From Catonia carolina (lineage: Eukaryota > Arthropoda > Insecta > Hemiptera > Achilidae), in the NCBI GenBank assembly GCA_035578175.1, contig JAQMRL010000012.1:23314960-23378959 (forward strand): a stretch of 64,000 nucleotides of DNA, given 5' to 3'. Position 1 is the first letter of the stretch; every line of letters starts with the position of its first letter. Shown here one piece after another: positions 43,894 through 55,404 of the stretch. The translations under genes were made by a program, and so were the position numbers. The notes beneath the pieces were generated by a model. That model worked only from the letters and a program-made list of their open reading frames with translations. It was not told where the DNA came from and did no database searches.

Positions 43894-44413
43894 TATTAAA
43901 ATTTGTTGGTTTCATTATCAGAAATCTATTGAAGTGCAATTCAAGCTTTACCTGATGTACGTACGGCGGGTTAGTTTCCTTTGTAGTTTAGTTATTTCTA
44001 GGTTTGCTATTTATTACTCTATACCCTTTCTTCAAGAGAGAGATAGAGGGTACTTTTATTGCTTCCCTGTCATAAATTACTCAAGTATCGGTGACTTATC
44101 AAAGGGTAGTTGTAGAAAATTTTATGACCGCCCACCTCGTTATTATCATTATCGTCCATTGTGCTTAATTTGCAGACCGAATGACGTGCATACCCAACGT
44201 CATACACCCTCTGGAGTCACACAGGGAGAGATTAGTACAATGGAAATAAACCGGCTAGGCCCCACCTTTCCGCACCTGCACAACGCACCGTGCCTAACTA
44301 GTTCTTGTTTAGTTTATGACGGTTATGGCCTGTGTTCGGTACAGTGTTTGAGTTTAATTTTTGATTCGTACTATATTTAAAAAAAATTAGTATCAAAATT
44401 TGCATCAAAAAAA
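43894..44413. other. Repeat-like segment, no accepted gene
   Basis: Holds a 148-codon frame (43934-44380) without any recognised motif. About 65 bp of it (CAGACCGAATGACG, CATACCCAACGTC) is shared in reverse with the TTAA element at 23.9-24.0 kb, so I treat it as repeat-derived. Confidence 0.45.
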
Positions 44414-45136
44414 TCTGGTGTGAACCACTCACACTACTTTCTCTTACCAATGCAAGTAAAAATATATAACCTAACCATTAGTAATAAAACATTACAAATA
44501 ATCAAAAAAATTAACCTTAAAAACCATAACATAATTTTAATCATCAAAACATTTACAGATATTTTACAGATTTTCATCACAAAAATAGAAAATCACTAAT
44601 TACCTCTAAACTGAGCATTGTACAAAAAAATGTTTGAAATAAACTTGTAGATTTTTAAATTATCTACAACTTTTATTATGTACACTTTTGCCCTAAAATG
44701 CATATTTAGGCTGCAATCTTTAAAAAAACCAATTTTTTTTCTACGAGAGAACAGCCTCCCCAAAAATTTCAGCAGACATGGCCCCTACCTTTATCTTGTA
44801 GAGAATAAAAATTGCAGTAAATGAGGCCATTAAAAAAATCGTATGGTGAAAAATGACACGTATAAACTACTACTTCCGGTTGACCGATTTTGACGAAAAT
44901 GTTCGTGTCGGTCCGGTAGTAGTATCTAACTTAAGTTTCACGTTTCAACTTCGTCTAATGTTCCGTTCTTGAAATATTTTGTTCACACAAACACACACAC
45001 ACCAATCGCCAAAACCATGTTTTTTGGGTTTCAGGAGGTCTGAAATCGTGTAGATCCAATGAAAACTCGATTCCGAAAAATCGACATGAAAACAATACTT
45101 TCCTTCCTATTTTATATTCATATAGGCAAGAGAAAT
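44414..45136 (+). repeat. REP1 copy with internal deletion
   Basis: CTGGTGTGAACCACTCACAC start, ACTTTCTCTTACC, and the usual 3' end (TTCATATAGGCAAGAGAAAT) but about 150 bp of the 5' third are missing. Confidence 0.75.
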
Positions 45137-45299
45137 TAAAAATAATATAAAAAGAATAATTATATTACTAATCGTACTACGTATCATACGAATTCGTTTA
45201 AATACCTACTATTATATTCGAACTATTATTTATACAGTATCGTACAACATCTTTACAGTATTATGTTCTATTATATACAGTATCGTAATTATATACAGG

Positions 45300-45835
45300 A
45301 GAATAGAAAACCGAGTAGAAGAAGTGTTGGATGACGACCAATTTGTATTTAGAAGGGGAATGGGAACTCGAGATGCAATATTGGCTCTGAGATTGATTAT
45401 TGAGAAAAGGATAAAGAAAAATAAAACTACTTATATGGCATTTGCAGATTTAGAGAAAGCATTTGACAATCTGGACTGGAGTAAAATGTTTAAAACCTTA
45501 AAAAGGCTAGGAATTAAATACAAAAAAAAGTTCTCTGCGGTCTGTTTTTAAGAATCAAACGGCTGTTTTGAGAATTGAGGGGTATAAAAAAGAAGCTGCT
45601 GTAAGAGTAGGTGTAAGACAAGGATGTTCAATAATTGAGGGAGTGAATTGTATGGGGAGGCAAAGGTTGGAATATACAAAGCAAATTACAAAAGATGTAG
45701 GGTGTTACATGTATGTATATATGAAACGACTTGCGCAAGATAGAACAGCTTGGAGAACTCCATCAAACCAGTTGAGGACTGATAACAAAATAAAAGTTAT
45801 AAAATATTTGAAGACATTTTTTATATGTTTAAATA
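45300..45835 (+). pseudogene. LINE RT fragment with internal deletion
   Basis: 45324-45551 reads DDQFVFRRGMGTRDAILAL and AFADLEKAFDNLDWSKMF (motif A, with the catalytic Asp), then after a frameshift AVRVGVRQGC (start of motif B). Directly after RQGC the frame jumps to RQRLEYTKQITKDVGC and MKRLAQDRTAWR, which belong to the C-terminal end of such proteins. The YADD region is therefore deleted. The QFGFRRG-GTRDAI style motifs suggest an RTE/L1-like lineage distinct from the Jockey elements. Confidence 0.75.
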
Positions 45836-46516
45836 TTTCTTCTTTTAACTTTCTCTTGCCCTGAGACGGATAAGAAAAACAATTCGTACTATTATATCGT
45901 AGTGAACGTAGAGAAATTAACTGAGGAGGTCAGAAAGTTACCTGTCTTGTATGACCAATCTAATGAAAAACACAGGAATACGGAATTTTCGTGATAACTT
46001 CTTCGCTAATTAACACCTTCATCATGTAATGCAAGTGCTATTCCTAATTCGCTATACCTAAAACTTCTTGACAATTTTCGGAACGAAACAGATATATGAG
46101 CTGCAAAAATAATACTGAACTACTAGTGTGTTGTCCATTACACGGATCAGGTGCGGGAAGTGGGGCCGACCCGGCACCGTCACCGCAAGTCTTCCGACTT
46201 GCGGTGCGGGCGCGGTGTAGACTTTTGGATTCTAATCTTTACACGGTTTTCTTCAAAAGCTTCGCCATTGAGCAGTACCACAATTTTTTCCTCATACATT
46301 CAGCTATTATTTAACTATAATGTTTGTTGGTGTGCGCGTACAATGACCTTCACTTTTACTCAAACTGTTTAGTACTTACACACTCATCATCAAACAGCAA
46401 TGTATTGGCTATCCGACGGATAAGCTAACATTAGCAATAATTTTCATTTAATAAATTAGCCTACCTCTTATCTTCAACCAAATACAAGTTATACAGTACG
46501 CAGACCTTTTCTTAAC
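45836..46516. other. No recognised gene; locally GC-rich
   Basis: 46140-46220 is GC-rich with a perfect 9-bp-arm hairpin CCGCAAGTC/GACTTGCGG at 46183-46204. A REP1-end-like ACTTTCTCTTGCCC stub occurs at about 45850. Confidence 0.4.
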
Positions 46517-48185
46517 GTAGAATGTTTTCACACTCACCGGCATAGCCAGTACCGGCTCTGGTACCGGATGCAATGTTATCATATTAGAGTTTTCACACGC
46601 CGGCCGGTCCGGCAGTTTCTCCGTCCCGGCATCCAGCACCGGTAAACGCAGCCGGTCTTGATCTCGACAAGCCGGATGCTGGTGCTATCTCCAACGTGAC
46701 TGTTTCGATGTTTACTTGTGCGCAGTTGCGGACGCATGTCTAGACTTGCCGGTGCCGGAGAGGTGTTCGTGTACTGTACACACCAGAATTGAGTGGTTCT
46801 AATCCCGATCCGAACGGGTTTTTTTATATTATATTTGCATTATTTATGTGGTACATAAATTTGTATCATCGTTACTATGAGTAATATATTCGATTTCGGA
46901 AGTAATAATTACTTCTGCTATCTTCTAATAAACCTCTCAATAACCTCTCCAATAATTATTAAAAAATGTGGTGTGAAATACTGACACGAATTACTCTTGC
47001 CAATACAAAATATGAACAATATAACCTTAACATTAGTAATTAAACGTTAGAAATAAACAAAAAAATTAACCTCAAAAAACTTAATCTAATTTTAATCATG
47101 GGTAAATGATGCAAAATGAAAACCAACCAACCGTTTGTTTTAATAATACTACAGAAAATTACTCTTTGACGCTTTACACAACTCTGTAGAGAAAAATGCT
47201 TGAAATAGAAGTTGAAGATCTTTTAAATTTTCTATAAATTTGATTATAAACACTTTTGTCGTAAAATGCATACTAAGGCTGAAATCTTAAAAAATCCATC
47301 TTTTACAGATTTTCATGAAAAAAAAAAAACAGAAAATCACTAATTACCGCTAAACTAAGCGTTATACAAAAAATATTTGAAACAAAAGTTGTGGATTTTT
47401 AAATAGTCAACAACTTTAATAATAATACACTTTTGCGCTAAAATGGATATTAAGGCCGCAATCTTAAAAACCCATTTTTTCTACGAGAGCACAGCCTCCC
47501 CAAGATTTTCAGCAGACATGGCGCTTACCCTGTCTTCTAGAGCATAAAAATTGTAGTAAATGAGGCGATTAAAAAAAACATCGTATGGTGAAAAATAACA
47601 CGAATAAACTACTACTTCCGGTTGACCAATTTCGATTAAAATGTTCGTGTCGGGTCCTTTAGTGGTACGTAACTTACTTTTCATGTTTCAACTTCGTACG
47701 ATGTTCCGTTCTTGAGATATTTTGTTCACATCCAGATCAATCGCTAAAAACATGTTTTTTGGGTTCAGGGGGTCTGAAATCATGTATATCCAGTGAAAAC
47801 TCGATTTCGAAAAATCGACTTAAAACAGAACTTTCCTTCTTATATATTCATATAGGCAAGAGAAAGTAAAAATTTGTTGTCATTTGTTTTAAGTTTCTCA
47901 AAAAGCGTATAGAAACTCCCTTTCAAGTATCTAACAGTCAATAGAGGTTTATATCCAGTTTTGCGTCTTATTACGTTTATTGTTTCGTTGCTTCCTTCGA
48001 AGATATAATAGACCAAGATGGTTACGTTTATTCAGTATAGCACACATTTTTCTTTTATCAAAACCAAACACTTACTGCTACTGTACAAATTGTGGAGAAG
48101 TTCAGCGCACACCATCACCGGCTCCGGTTTTGCCGGACTGCGTGAAAAGTAACTTCGGCCGGTGTGTTTGTGAAAACGTCCTAAG
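46517..48185. mobile_element. Candidate DNA element with TTTTCACA...CACCGGC ends, carrying a nested REP1
   Basis: Left GTTTTCACACTCACCGGC near 46522 and right GGCCGGTGTGTTTGTGAAAA near 48156 are imperfect inverted repeats, and both sides are rich in CCGGC/GCCGG. GTTTTCACAC ends with GC-rich interiors are seen in some PIF/Harbinger MITEs, but the target duplication could not be fixed. A REP1 copy (46970-47867) sits inside. Confidence 0.4.
46970..47867 (+). repeat. REP1 full-length copy
   Basis: GTGGTGTGAAATACTGACAC start, complete internal block order, and TATTCATATAGGCAAGAGAA then AGT at 47867. A 67-codon frame on its minus strand (47481-47684) matches the 76-codon frame of the 3.9-kb copy in its first ~27 residues (GPDTNILI-IGQPEVVVY). 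CA/GT run almost absent in this copy. Confidence 0.8.
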
Positions 48186-48575
48186 TATGACAACGTAAAC
48201 TGACTGAATTCGACTAACTTACCAACAAAAGGAGCTAACTTTTATGTACCATATTAAATTTCTAAAAAGAATAAAAAGACAAGGTAGTATACAGACATAA
48301 ATCGTGCATTTCCGAAACGTTGTAAGTGCCATTTTTGGTGAAGTGGGTTTTATTACAAAATATTTTTGTAAATGCTATGTTAAATAATGACACAGTAGAT
48401 TGTCTACCTACTACTGATCCTAGTAACAACATTTTGGACTCGAAAAACAGGTGTACAGTTCTAAACATTGTAACGAAAATGTATTTAATCATTTTTCTGT
48501 AAAATTTTGTTTTTGCCACTTATGTTTTTACTTAATGTTCACTATAAAGTTTTGAAAATGCACGTTTCATTTAAT
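48186..48575. other. No recognised gene
   Basis: Nothing supportable. Confidence 0.3.
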
Positions 48576-49165
48576 TCAAGTACAAAGGCTTTCTTCCGAA
48601 TTCTGGAAGTAATAATAAACAGGTATACCGTATGAGAAAGAGCGGAATAAAGAGGTTAAGAGACATTTTATAAATAGGTCACAAAAGGAAATCGGTAGTT
48701 CTGCTCTTTCTGCTTGTTCTTTTAACGTGCTAATTTGTTCTATAACTGTTTCCGTGTTTCTAGAAACGTTTGCTAGATTGTCTGCAAAAGCAAAAGCAAG
48801 ATAATTTGATCTATATACCTCCAATAATTCTTTGATCTCCAATGTGTAATTCCCTAATCCTCTAATTTGTACTTGGTTTATCAATTCTTAATTGGCAAGT
48901 TCCAATTCTTATTCCTGAATAACTTTTTCCAGCACACTATTAAAAAGAACCGGTGACAGTCCAACACCCTGCCTAACGCCAGTTTTAATTATTCGGAGAT
49001 TTCTTGTAGAAATGTTACTTTTGTGTTAATATTTCCGTAATGGTTGCCATTGTTTTGATGTCCACTCCAAATCCTTCTAATCTATTCAGTAGTGTTTCTG
49101 GGTCAATTGAGTCAAAAGCTTTCTTAAAATCAACAAATACTACCACTATATCTCTTGAAATATAA
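48576..49165 (-). pseudogene. LINE RT fragment (RTE/L1-like)
   Basis: Minus strand: motif A VVFVDFKKAFDSIDPETLLN (49090-49150), damaged motif B (RQGVGLSPVLFN near 48950-48985), then FAFADNLANVSRN (motif C, YADD altered to FADN) and TVIEQISTLKEQAERAELPI (48660-48760). Stops and a frameshift separate the blocks. The lineage resembles the 45.3-kb fragment and is the same as the 51.2-kb one. Confidence 0.8.
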
Positions 49166-50477
49166 TTTCTTAAATATTATACAGACAAAGGTTAAAAATA
49201 ATTAGAAAGGAATCCTAAATTTGATTTTATTGTAATTCAGTCAACCATATGAAATATGACTTTTAATCAATGATTTTTCATGACTCTAGTGCTCTTGATT
49301 TTCTCATTAAAAGTTTGCATCATCAAGTTTGCTGAATATACAAAGATGGAATATTTCGTTCCATATGAACTGAAAGTGGATTTTTAACAGCTATACAAAG
49401 TATATTGGAGAATATCTTCAAACAACTCACATGAAAGGTTTTCACTAGAATTATTCAGGTTAAAGAAATTCCCCAGTTATTATATTTTTATGATTTTCAT
49501 CCAGACAAAGAAAATACTTCATCTCATAACCTCTTTTTGAGCTGCTTTCTGTTTTTAACGTTAGAAACTATAAATAACGGGTGTTTCATAAAGGATGCAG
49601 CTATAACATTAAGAAAGTAGAAGTAATGCAAAAGTAAATTTCATATCTTCTTACATGTCAGTCGGCAAAACTGAATTAAAGGTTAACAGCTTGTAATAAT
49701 TGAAATATTGTTCTGTGTACAATTTTCTATTCCAGTGTCCATTCGCCTCGACTGTTTCAAAGAAATCGTTTTCTATAGACGAACGTGTGTTTCTTCTTGA
49801 GACTTATTTCGCTTATAATTCTTGCGAAGGAGTAAAAAATGAGTATCAATTTGTAACTATTGTATTGTTCAATAATAAATTCATGTATTAAGCCTATATT
49901 AAGGTGTGACAACTTTTGTTAACGATTGACAGAGTAATGTACGCCTATTATTAAATACTGTGCAAAAACTAACTCCGTCTAAATCAAAAACTAACTCCGT
50001 CAAAATCAAATTCTATTAAATTTAAACTTGTTTAATGAAATAGATTGAATAACTATTCTAAACAGAGTTTAGAAATACACAAAAAATGAAAACCAGATAA
50101 CAGGATTTGAAAAAAATTATGCAATGGAAAGCAGTGGCGGCTCGTGTCTTCAAAAATAAGTGAAGAGTTTTAGAAAACCAATAAAAACTAGCATATAACC
50201 TACTAATAAATAACCGTGAGACTTCCGAGAGTAAATAAACGCAGAATACACATACCGGGTGTTCCATGGAGTTTGAAACATAGGAAAATAGCATTAATTT
50301 TAATTAGTTTGTTAATATTTTCTTCTCACGAATAAATGAAGAACTTGTTATAATCAGGAATCATTAGGAAATATTTAGAACTTATAAAAATATAAATTTT
50401 GATACATTTTAGCTGTATTTTGGCTTAAAACATAAATACATATATTTTTAAACCGTTTTCTGTTTAAATATTGTAGA
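49166..50477. other. No recognised gene; mariner-like end fragments
   Basis: GGGTGTTTCATAAAGGATG at about 49580 and CATACCGGGTGTTCCATGGA at about 50252 look like termini of mariner-like elements. No transposase frame is present between them. Confidence 0.35.
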
Positions 50478-50806
50478 CCCACCGGGTTGGTCTAGAGACA
50501 AAGTCGTCGCCGCGAAACAGCTTTTCAATAGCTGATTTTCAGAGACGAAGGTTCCTGGTTCAAATCCTAGTAAAGGTATTTACTTTTATACGGATTTTAA
50601 TACTAGATAGAGGTTACCGGTGTACTTTGATGGTTGGGGTTCAATCAAACATATTCTCTCAGGAATGTTCGTCCTGGGTCTGTACAAGACTACACCTCAT
50701 CTTCACGTCATACACATCATCCTCATCTCATTGGGCCATGCTTGGGGTTGCTTATTGTTCTGAATTGAACAGATTGCAACGCACAAACTTTAGGGATAAT
50801 AATTTT
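50478..50806 (+). mobile_element. tRNA-derived SINE, family B, copy 2
   Basis: CCCACCGGGTTGGTCTAGAG start, B box GGTTCCTGGTTCAAATCC near 50547-50564, and the shared body (TACTTTGATGGTTGGGG, CCTGGGTCTGTACAAGAC) ending TTTAGGGATAATAA. The B box is closer to a canonical tRNA than in copy 1 and the GC hairpin is lacking. No certain target duplication. Confidence 0.75.
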
Positions 50807-51189
50807 TTTTTGTAAATTTAATAGATTAGTCGCATTGTGTGTTAAGAATAATGATAACGTTGTCGTGTGGAGATGTAGAGGTAGGTGATTCGAATCCATC
50901 TGCGAAAAAAAATTATTGTTAAAAAACTATTGGGAATATTAAACAAATTATTTGTTTATTTTTAATTTTTACAATTGGTTTTATCATCTAAAATTATTTA
51001 CTTTGAAATTTGTTTTTTTGTAAGCAAATTCAGTATTTTTTTTAAAATATCTAATATATTTTCTACAGTAACATTTAATTTTCAGACAGCTTGTCTTCAG
51101 AGACAGATTGTTGCAATAATTTTAGATGTAAGCCTAAGGCACTCACTCGCATACAGACTCCCTGGTTTTATTACAGTATTATAATCTCT
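50807..51189. other. No recognised gene
   Basis: AT-rich; nothing supportable. Confidence 0.3.
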
Positions 51190-51600
51190 AATCTTGGCTT
51201 CTCTTGACAGTGTTTTCTTCTTATACAAGTGGTGAGTTTTTCAGAGTGCACCGGTTATATTTTCTCGTCTGCTGTTGTACGCTTCCTTTTCGCTGGTATT
51301 CGGTTGTATTATTTCTCCGAGGTAAATGAAGCTGTCAGCTTTCCCAATTTTTTCCGTATTGTGTCTTTATGGACGCGGGACTGTTTTGATGTTCGTTATG
51401 TATTTAGTTTCATTGAAGGAAATCGGCAGTCCTGCTTCTTCTGCTTGTTACTGTAACACGTTGATTTGTTATATTGCTGTTTCCGGGTTTCTAGAAACGA
51501 CTACTAGGTCGTCTGTAATAAAAAGACAGTTTAATCTTAATACCGTTCTTTGATCCTCCAATGGACTACGTTCAACACATCCCGACTTAATTCGTGTAAG
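51190..51600 (-). pseudogene. LINE RT fragment, post-motif-C region
   Basis: Minus strand reads TDDLVVVSRNPETAI (motif C region, 51480-51520), QAEEAGLPISF (51420-51450) and IKTVPRPHKDTIRK (51350-51390), then a degraded YLG-like region. The order matches the 48.6-kb fragment, so both derive from the same LINE lineage. Confidence 0.75.
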
Positions 51601-52369
51601 TGCTTCCAAGTTTGAAGTTGGTGGTAATCATGAGTATTAAAGTTCAATTGAAATGATGTATCTACTTCGTTAACGTCCGGTATTTTCAAACGACTTTTCT
51701 ATTTCTATTATTTTTTTAAAATCTTGTTGTATTCGGAGTTGTTTGGTAAACAGATATTATTTTACTAACCAAATTTAGAGTGCATTGCTCGAAAGAGAGG
51801 TTGTACGCTGTACCGCAGTAACCACATCACTGTGATATATGTGGTCTTTATACACACATATACAAATGTTGTATTCGGATTGGTGTTTGTGTGTGTGTGT
51901 GTGTGGGTGCTTTGCAACATGTGGAAAATTTACGTAGTATATACTGCAAGTTCTAATTAATTTAAGTTTGTCGAATTTTCAGTTAACTCCCCCTTCATTA
52001 TTTCAGCGAATTCCTTTCCGCTGAAATTGTTTCTGGTATCTAAGCTATCTATTAGGTAGAAATATATGTAAATAAATTGTTCCTGTACTGCAAACGGCTT
52101 AGTGCTAACATCAAAGGGGTGTACAAGGCATAATTCTTGTAAAATGTATCTCCTAGTGAAGATACCTTTACAGAAAAACTACTGTTCCTGGCCTGATATT
52201 TATTACTAAGGCACACTACGTTGACGCGTCGATATAGGCACATTTCTTTACACATACACACATAACGTATACTTATTAAAGTAGTATACTTTCAATAATT
52301 CCATAAAGATTTAACATAGTCAAAAGACATATTTACCAATATATAAAACTATTAGTCGTCCATAACGGG
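51601..52369. other. No recognised gene; short (TG)n
   Basis: A (TG)n run at about 51886-51904. No other feature. Confidence 0.35.
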
Positions 52370-52505
52370 CATGTGGAATGTTAAATTAATGGACTCGATC
52401 TGCTGGTTTCAGGGCTACAAAAAATAATTATGTTTCTTATCACATAGTCAGCCAATTATATGACAGAACTATTTAAGAACAGAAGAGGTAGAGGTGTAAA
52501 ATATA
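52370..52505 (-). repeat. REP2 3' fragment
   Basis: Matches the 3' end of REP2 as in the 5.9-kb copy: CATAACGGGCATGTGGAATG, TTATCACATAGTCAGCCAAT, TTTAAGAACAGAAGAGGTAG. Confidence 0.65.
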
Positions 52506-53379
52506 ATTTTATCCGTTTCAAAACTATGAAGACTCGAGTTTGAAAGTAAGTTGTTGAAAAACGGCTAATCAGATATTAATGCACTTTACATCAGAATTTA
52601 GCGTGTTTAAATCTGCGTTGATTAAACGAAAGGCCAATTTTTTTGAGACTGTTTTAAGTTGTGTTATTGCGGTTTGAACAAATACATGCCCGTTTTTTGA
52701 GCCTAATTTCCCGTAGCCCTATTTTGAAGTCGTGTAAAATCAGAACCGGAGGTCCGATTCTCGCCAAATTTCAGGAGAATATATAACAGTTCTTTCTAAA
52801 AGGTCTCTGCACAATCTTAAATTCAAAACACAATTTTCTAAGACACTGTCGTCAATTTTCCGAAGTAACTTTTTCTTTGAAACCCGAAATCCAAACAACT
52901 CACAAATTATATCATTATTTTCATCATTTGATCTGTACTCAAATTGTGAAAATTTTTTAAATAAAAATTTGATGGTAGACGTTACAGGAATTTTTTCAAA
53001 TGTGCGCTGTTTAGCTGTTTTGTCCGTGTAAATAGTTAGTTTATAAATACAAAAACTTTAAGCAAAGACAAGAAAATCTGAGTAATGTCCTTTGAATTAT
53101 AATAAAAACCACACTCAGTAGTGTGTTTCAACAAGACTAAACGTGAAGAATTATATATATATACGTACAACACCTAAACTTGATGAACTGTGAATCAACA
53201 CCCCGAATCACAAAGCTGGTGAAGCTGGTTATTAAGTTAACCAGAAATTTGGATACAAATAGCTGGTTGTATTAGATGTTGTGTCGCTAATTTTTGAACA
53301 ATAGAATTTCAATTTTCATATTGAACTTTTTTCAATAATCATTCATACAGTACCTACCGTAATAGATAGCCTATGATTA
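52506..53379. other. No recognised gene
   Basis: 52520-52640 is a diverged relative of 18725-18840. No coding motif. Confidence 0.3.
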
Positions 53380-53629
53380 ATTAGTACTAAACTCGGTTTT
53401 ACTGAATAGTAATAGGCATAAATAATATTAAAATCTCTTAAAACGTAGGCTACACAAACTCAAAAAAACAGTACAGTATATATTTTTTCGTTATTGAGTA
53501 AACAATGAAGGTAATTAATGACTAAAGTACATTATTTTCATTTCGTGAAATAAGTTGTAATTTTTGTTTCTTTGGTTTTCGATTCGTAAAACATGTCTTC
53601 AATCTTATTTTCAATGTTTAAAACTTGTT

Positions 53630-53816
53630 TTTTTATTTATTTATTCTTTGTTTGGTTTAACGGCTGACTGTTCTGCAATTACTGCTAATGCAGACAGTGA
53701 AGAATGAAATGGTTTTTTGTAACGTATGAAAATATGCCGTGCCTGAATGGGATTCGAACCCAAGGCCGCATGATAAGAGGCGAGCACGTTACCAACTACA
53801 CAAATGCGGCAGGCAA
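53630..53816 (-). mobile_element. tRNA-derived SINE, family A, copy 2
   Basis: Minus strand: GTGTAGTTGGTAACGTGCTC (A box), GGGTTCGAATCCC (B box), the same body as copy 1 and an A-rich tail (AATAAATAAA). AAAACTTGTT at 53620-53629 and 53817-53826 is the target duplication. The paralogous Tigger copy at 29006-29024 reads straight through this point, an empty-site proof. Confidence 0.92.
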
Positions 53817-53906
53817 AAAACTTGTTATAAATTTTCATCTACATTGTGGCAATGACAGTACGTGGAAACAACACGAATAGCGTCTAGTGCCTGTTTGCTT
53901 AAAGGG

Positions 53907-54468
53907 GCACTATTTTTGTTTCCATTTCATCGTCATCTTCACTTTCTTTCTCGTTGTTTTGGGCTAAGACATTTTCGATTATTGTATCAACGCCAACATC
54001 TGCTGAAGTGGCTAAATCATTGTCTGCCCATACATAAGCGTCTAAGTCCGTATCCTGAAGTTATTGATTAGCCGCTATAGAGAGATTTTTATGGCACAAT
54101 CTTTGTTTCCATTTCATCGTCATCTTCACTTTTTTTCTCGTTGTTTTGGGCTAAGACATTTTCGATTATTGCATCAACGCCAACATCTGCTGAAGTGGCT
54201 AAGTCATTGTCTGCCCCTACATAAGCGTCTAAGTCCGTATCCTGAAGAATTTGTTTAGCCACTATAGAGAGATTTTTATGGCACTATCCTTGTTTCCAAT
54301 TCATCGTCATCTTCACTTTCTTTCTCGTTTTTTTTGGGCTAAGACATTTTCGATTATTGCATCATCGCCAACATTTGCTGAAGTGGCTAAGTCATTGCCT
54401 GCCCCTACATAGGCGTCTAAGTTCGTATCTTAAAGATACAGTTTAGCCGCTATAGAGACATTTTTGTG
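53907..54468 (-). repeat. 187-bp tandem triplication in the transposase tail
   Basis: Units 53907-54093, 54094-54280 and 54281-54468, each starting GCAC(T/A)AT and ending with GCCGCTATAGAGAGATTTTT. Each unit encodes on the minus strand an acidic stretch with LDAYVGADNDLATSADVG and NNEKKSEDDDEME. 187 is not a multiple of three, so the units are not in one frame. Confidence 0.88.
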
Positions 54469-54592
54469 CCGCTATAAAGAGAGTTAAATACATTACCGTA
54501 ATATACGCAAGGGTCGGGGTCGGCAAATAATGCCGCTAAAGAGAGATTTCCGCAATAGAGAGATCCGCAATATAGAGATTTTACTGTAATTT

Positions 54593-54690
54593 GTAATAAA
54601 ACTACTAAGAATTTCCAAGAATGAAGTACCTAGAAGTATTGTTGTTTAGGTCATCAGCCGAAATGCTGGTGTTATGATATGATCAAAAAC
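54593..54690. repeat. REP2 5' stub and spacer
   Basis: TGTTTAGGTCATCAGCCGAA at 54648-54667 then loss of similarity. Confidence 0.55.
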
Positions 54691-55207
54691 ATATTTCATT
54701 TTTGAAAATCGGACGATAAACAACAGAGATGTAGCGAAAATTCGGTTGCTTAATTTTCTGGCCGGTTTTATCATTTCCAGTAAAAATGAAGTTTAAAATG
54801 ATATTAGGCTGGATGACATTTTCAAAAATTAAACATATTATTTTTGTTCATAATAATATAGTTAACATTTCAGATACCTAATAGAAAGCCTTTCGACAGA
54901 AGTAATGGTTTTCAAGAAAAACGGTTTTGAAAATTTCATTTGGCTGCCATTTTTAAAAATATAGAATATGCATGAATCGTATTTTTTAATTTTTTAGAGT
55001 ATAGAGTATATAGATGTAAATTTCTGTATCTACCAAATTTCAATAACGAATTTCAATCCTTTCACGTGATATAATGGATTTCCTGAAGATACAAAATGAC
55101 TGATAGAATGAAGACGGTTAATCGACATTTTTCATATGAAATATTTTGTTTATTTTGGTACATAGAATACGAAAATGAAGCGCACTAATGCGTTTTGAAA
55201 CACCTGG
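54691..55207. mobile_element. Mariner-like element end fragment (non-coding)
   Basis: Ends TTTTGAAACACCTGGTATA at 55189-55207, which resembles the TACCGGGTGTTCCA...TTTGAAACA end at 50.25 kb. The AAAATTT-rich body is what flanks such transposases, but no frame remains. Confidence 0.45.
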
Positions 55208-55284
55208 TATAAAGGAAATACAATAAATTTTTTTATAAAATACCTGTCATATATAAATATGTTATATAGGATAGTGTAATACCC

Positions 55285-55398
55285 TAATACGTAGGTTATA
55301 TTGTTCAATATGTACGTTGGCAAGAGAAAGTCGTATGCGTGTTTCATCCCGATTTCTTCTACATTGGCAAGAAAAAGTTGTTAGTGTTTTACATCAAA
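55285..55398 (-). repeat. Two REP1 5'-end stubs
   Basis: GTTGGCAAGAGAAAGTCGTA at 55316 and TTGGCAAGAAAAAGTTGTTA at 55364, each followed by a hairpin-like TTTCATC / TTTACATC stretch. Tandem 5'-end stubs next to a complete copy. Confidence 0.65.
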
Positions 55399-55404
55399 TT
55401 TTTT

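Larger units (their letters stand above)
53400..54592 (-). mobile_element. Tigger/pogo-like element, copy 2, with SINE and triplication
   Basis: Aligns to the 28.55-29.36-kb copy from about 28790 onward (TCTTAAAACGTAGGCTACAC, TTTTCGTTATTGAG, TTCGTAAAACATGTCTTC) and ends with the same terminal repeat (GAGATTTTACTG at about 54581-54592). The left end is missing. A SINE lies at 53630-53816 and a 187-bp triplication at 53907-54468. The remaining minus-strand transposase tail (KQALDAIRVVSTYCHCHNVD-like) is interrupted. Confidence 0.8.

Noticed and set aside
43934..44380. 148-codon frame as a possible gene
   Set aside because: No recognisable motif, and part of its DNA is shared with the repeat at 23.9 kb in the opposite orientation.
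53740..53814. A functional tRNA gene on the minus strand
   Set aside because: Same reasons; it is the second SINE copy with an identified empty site.
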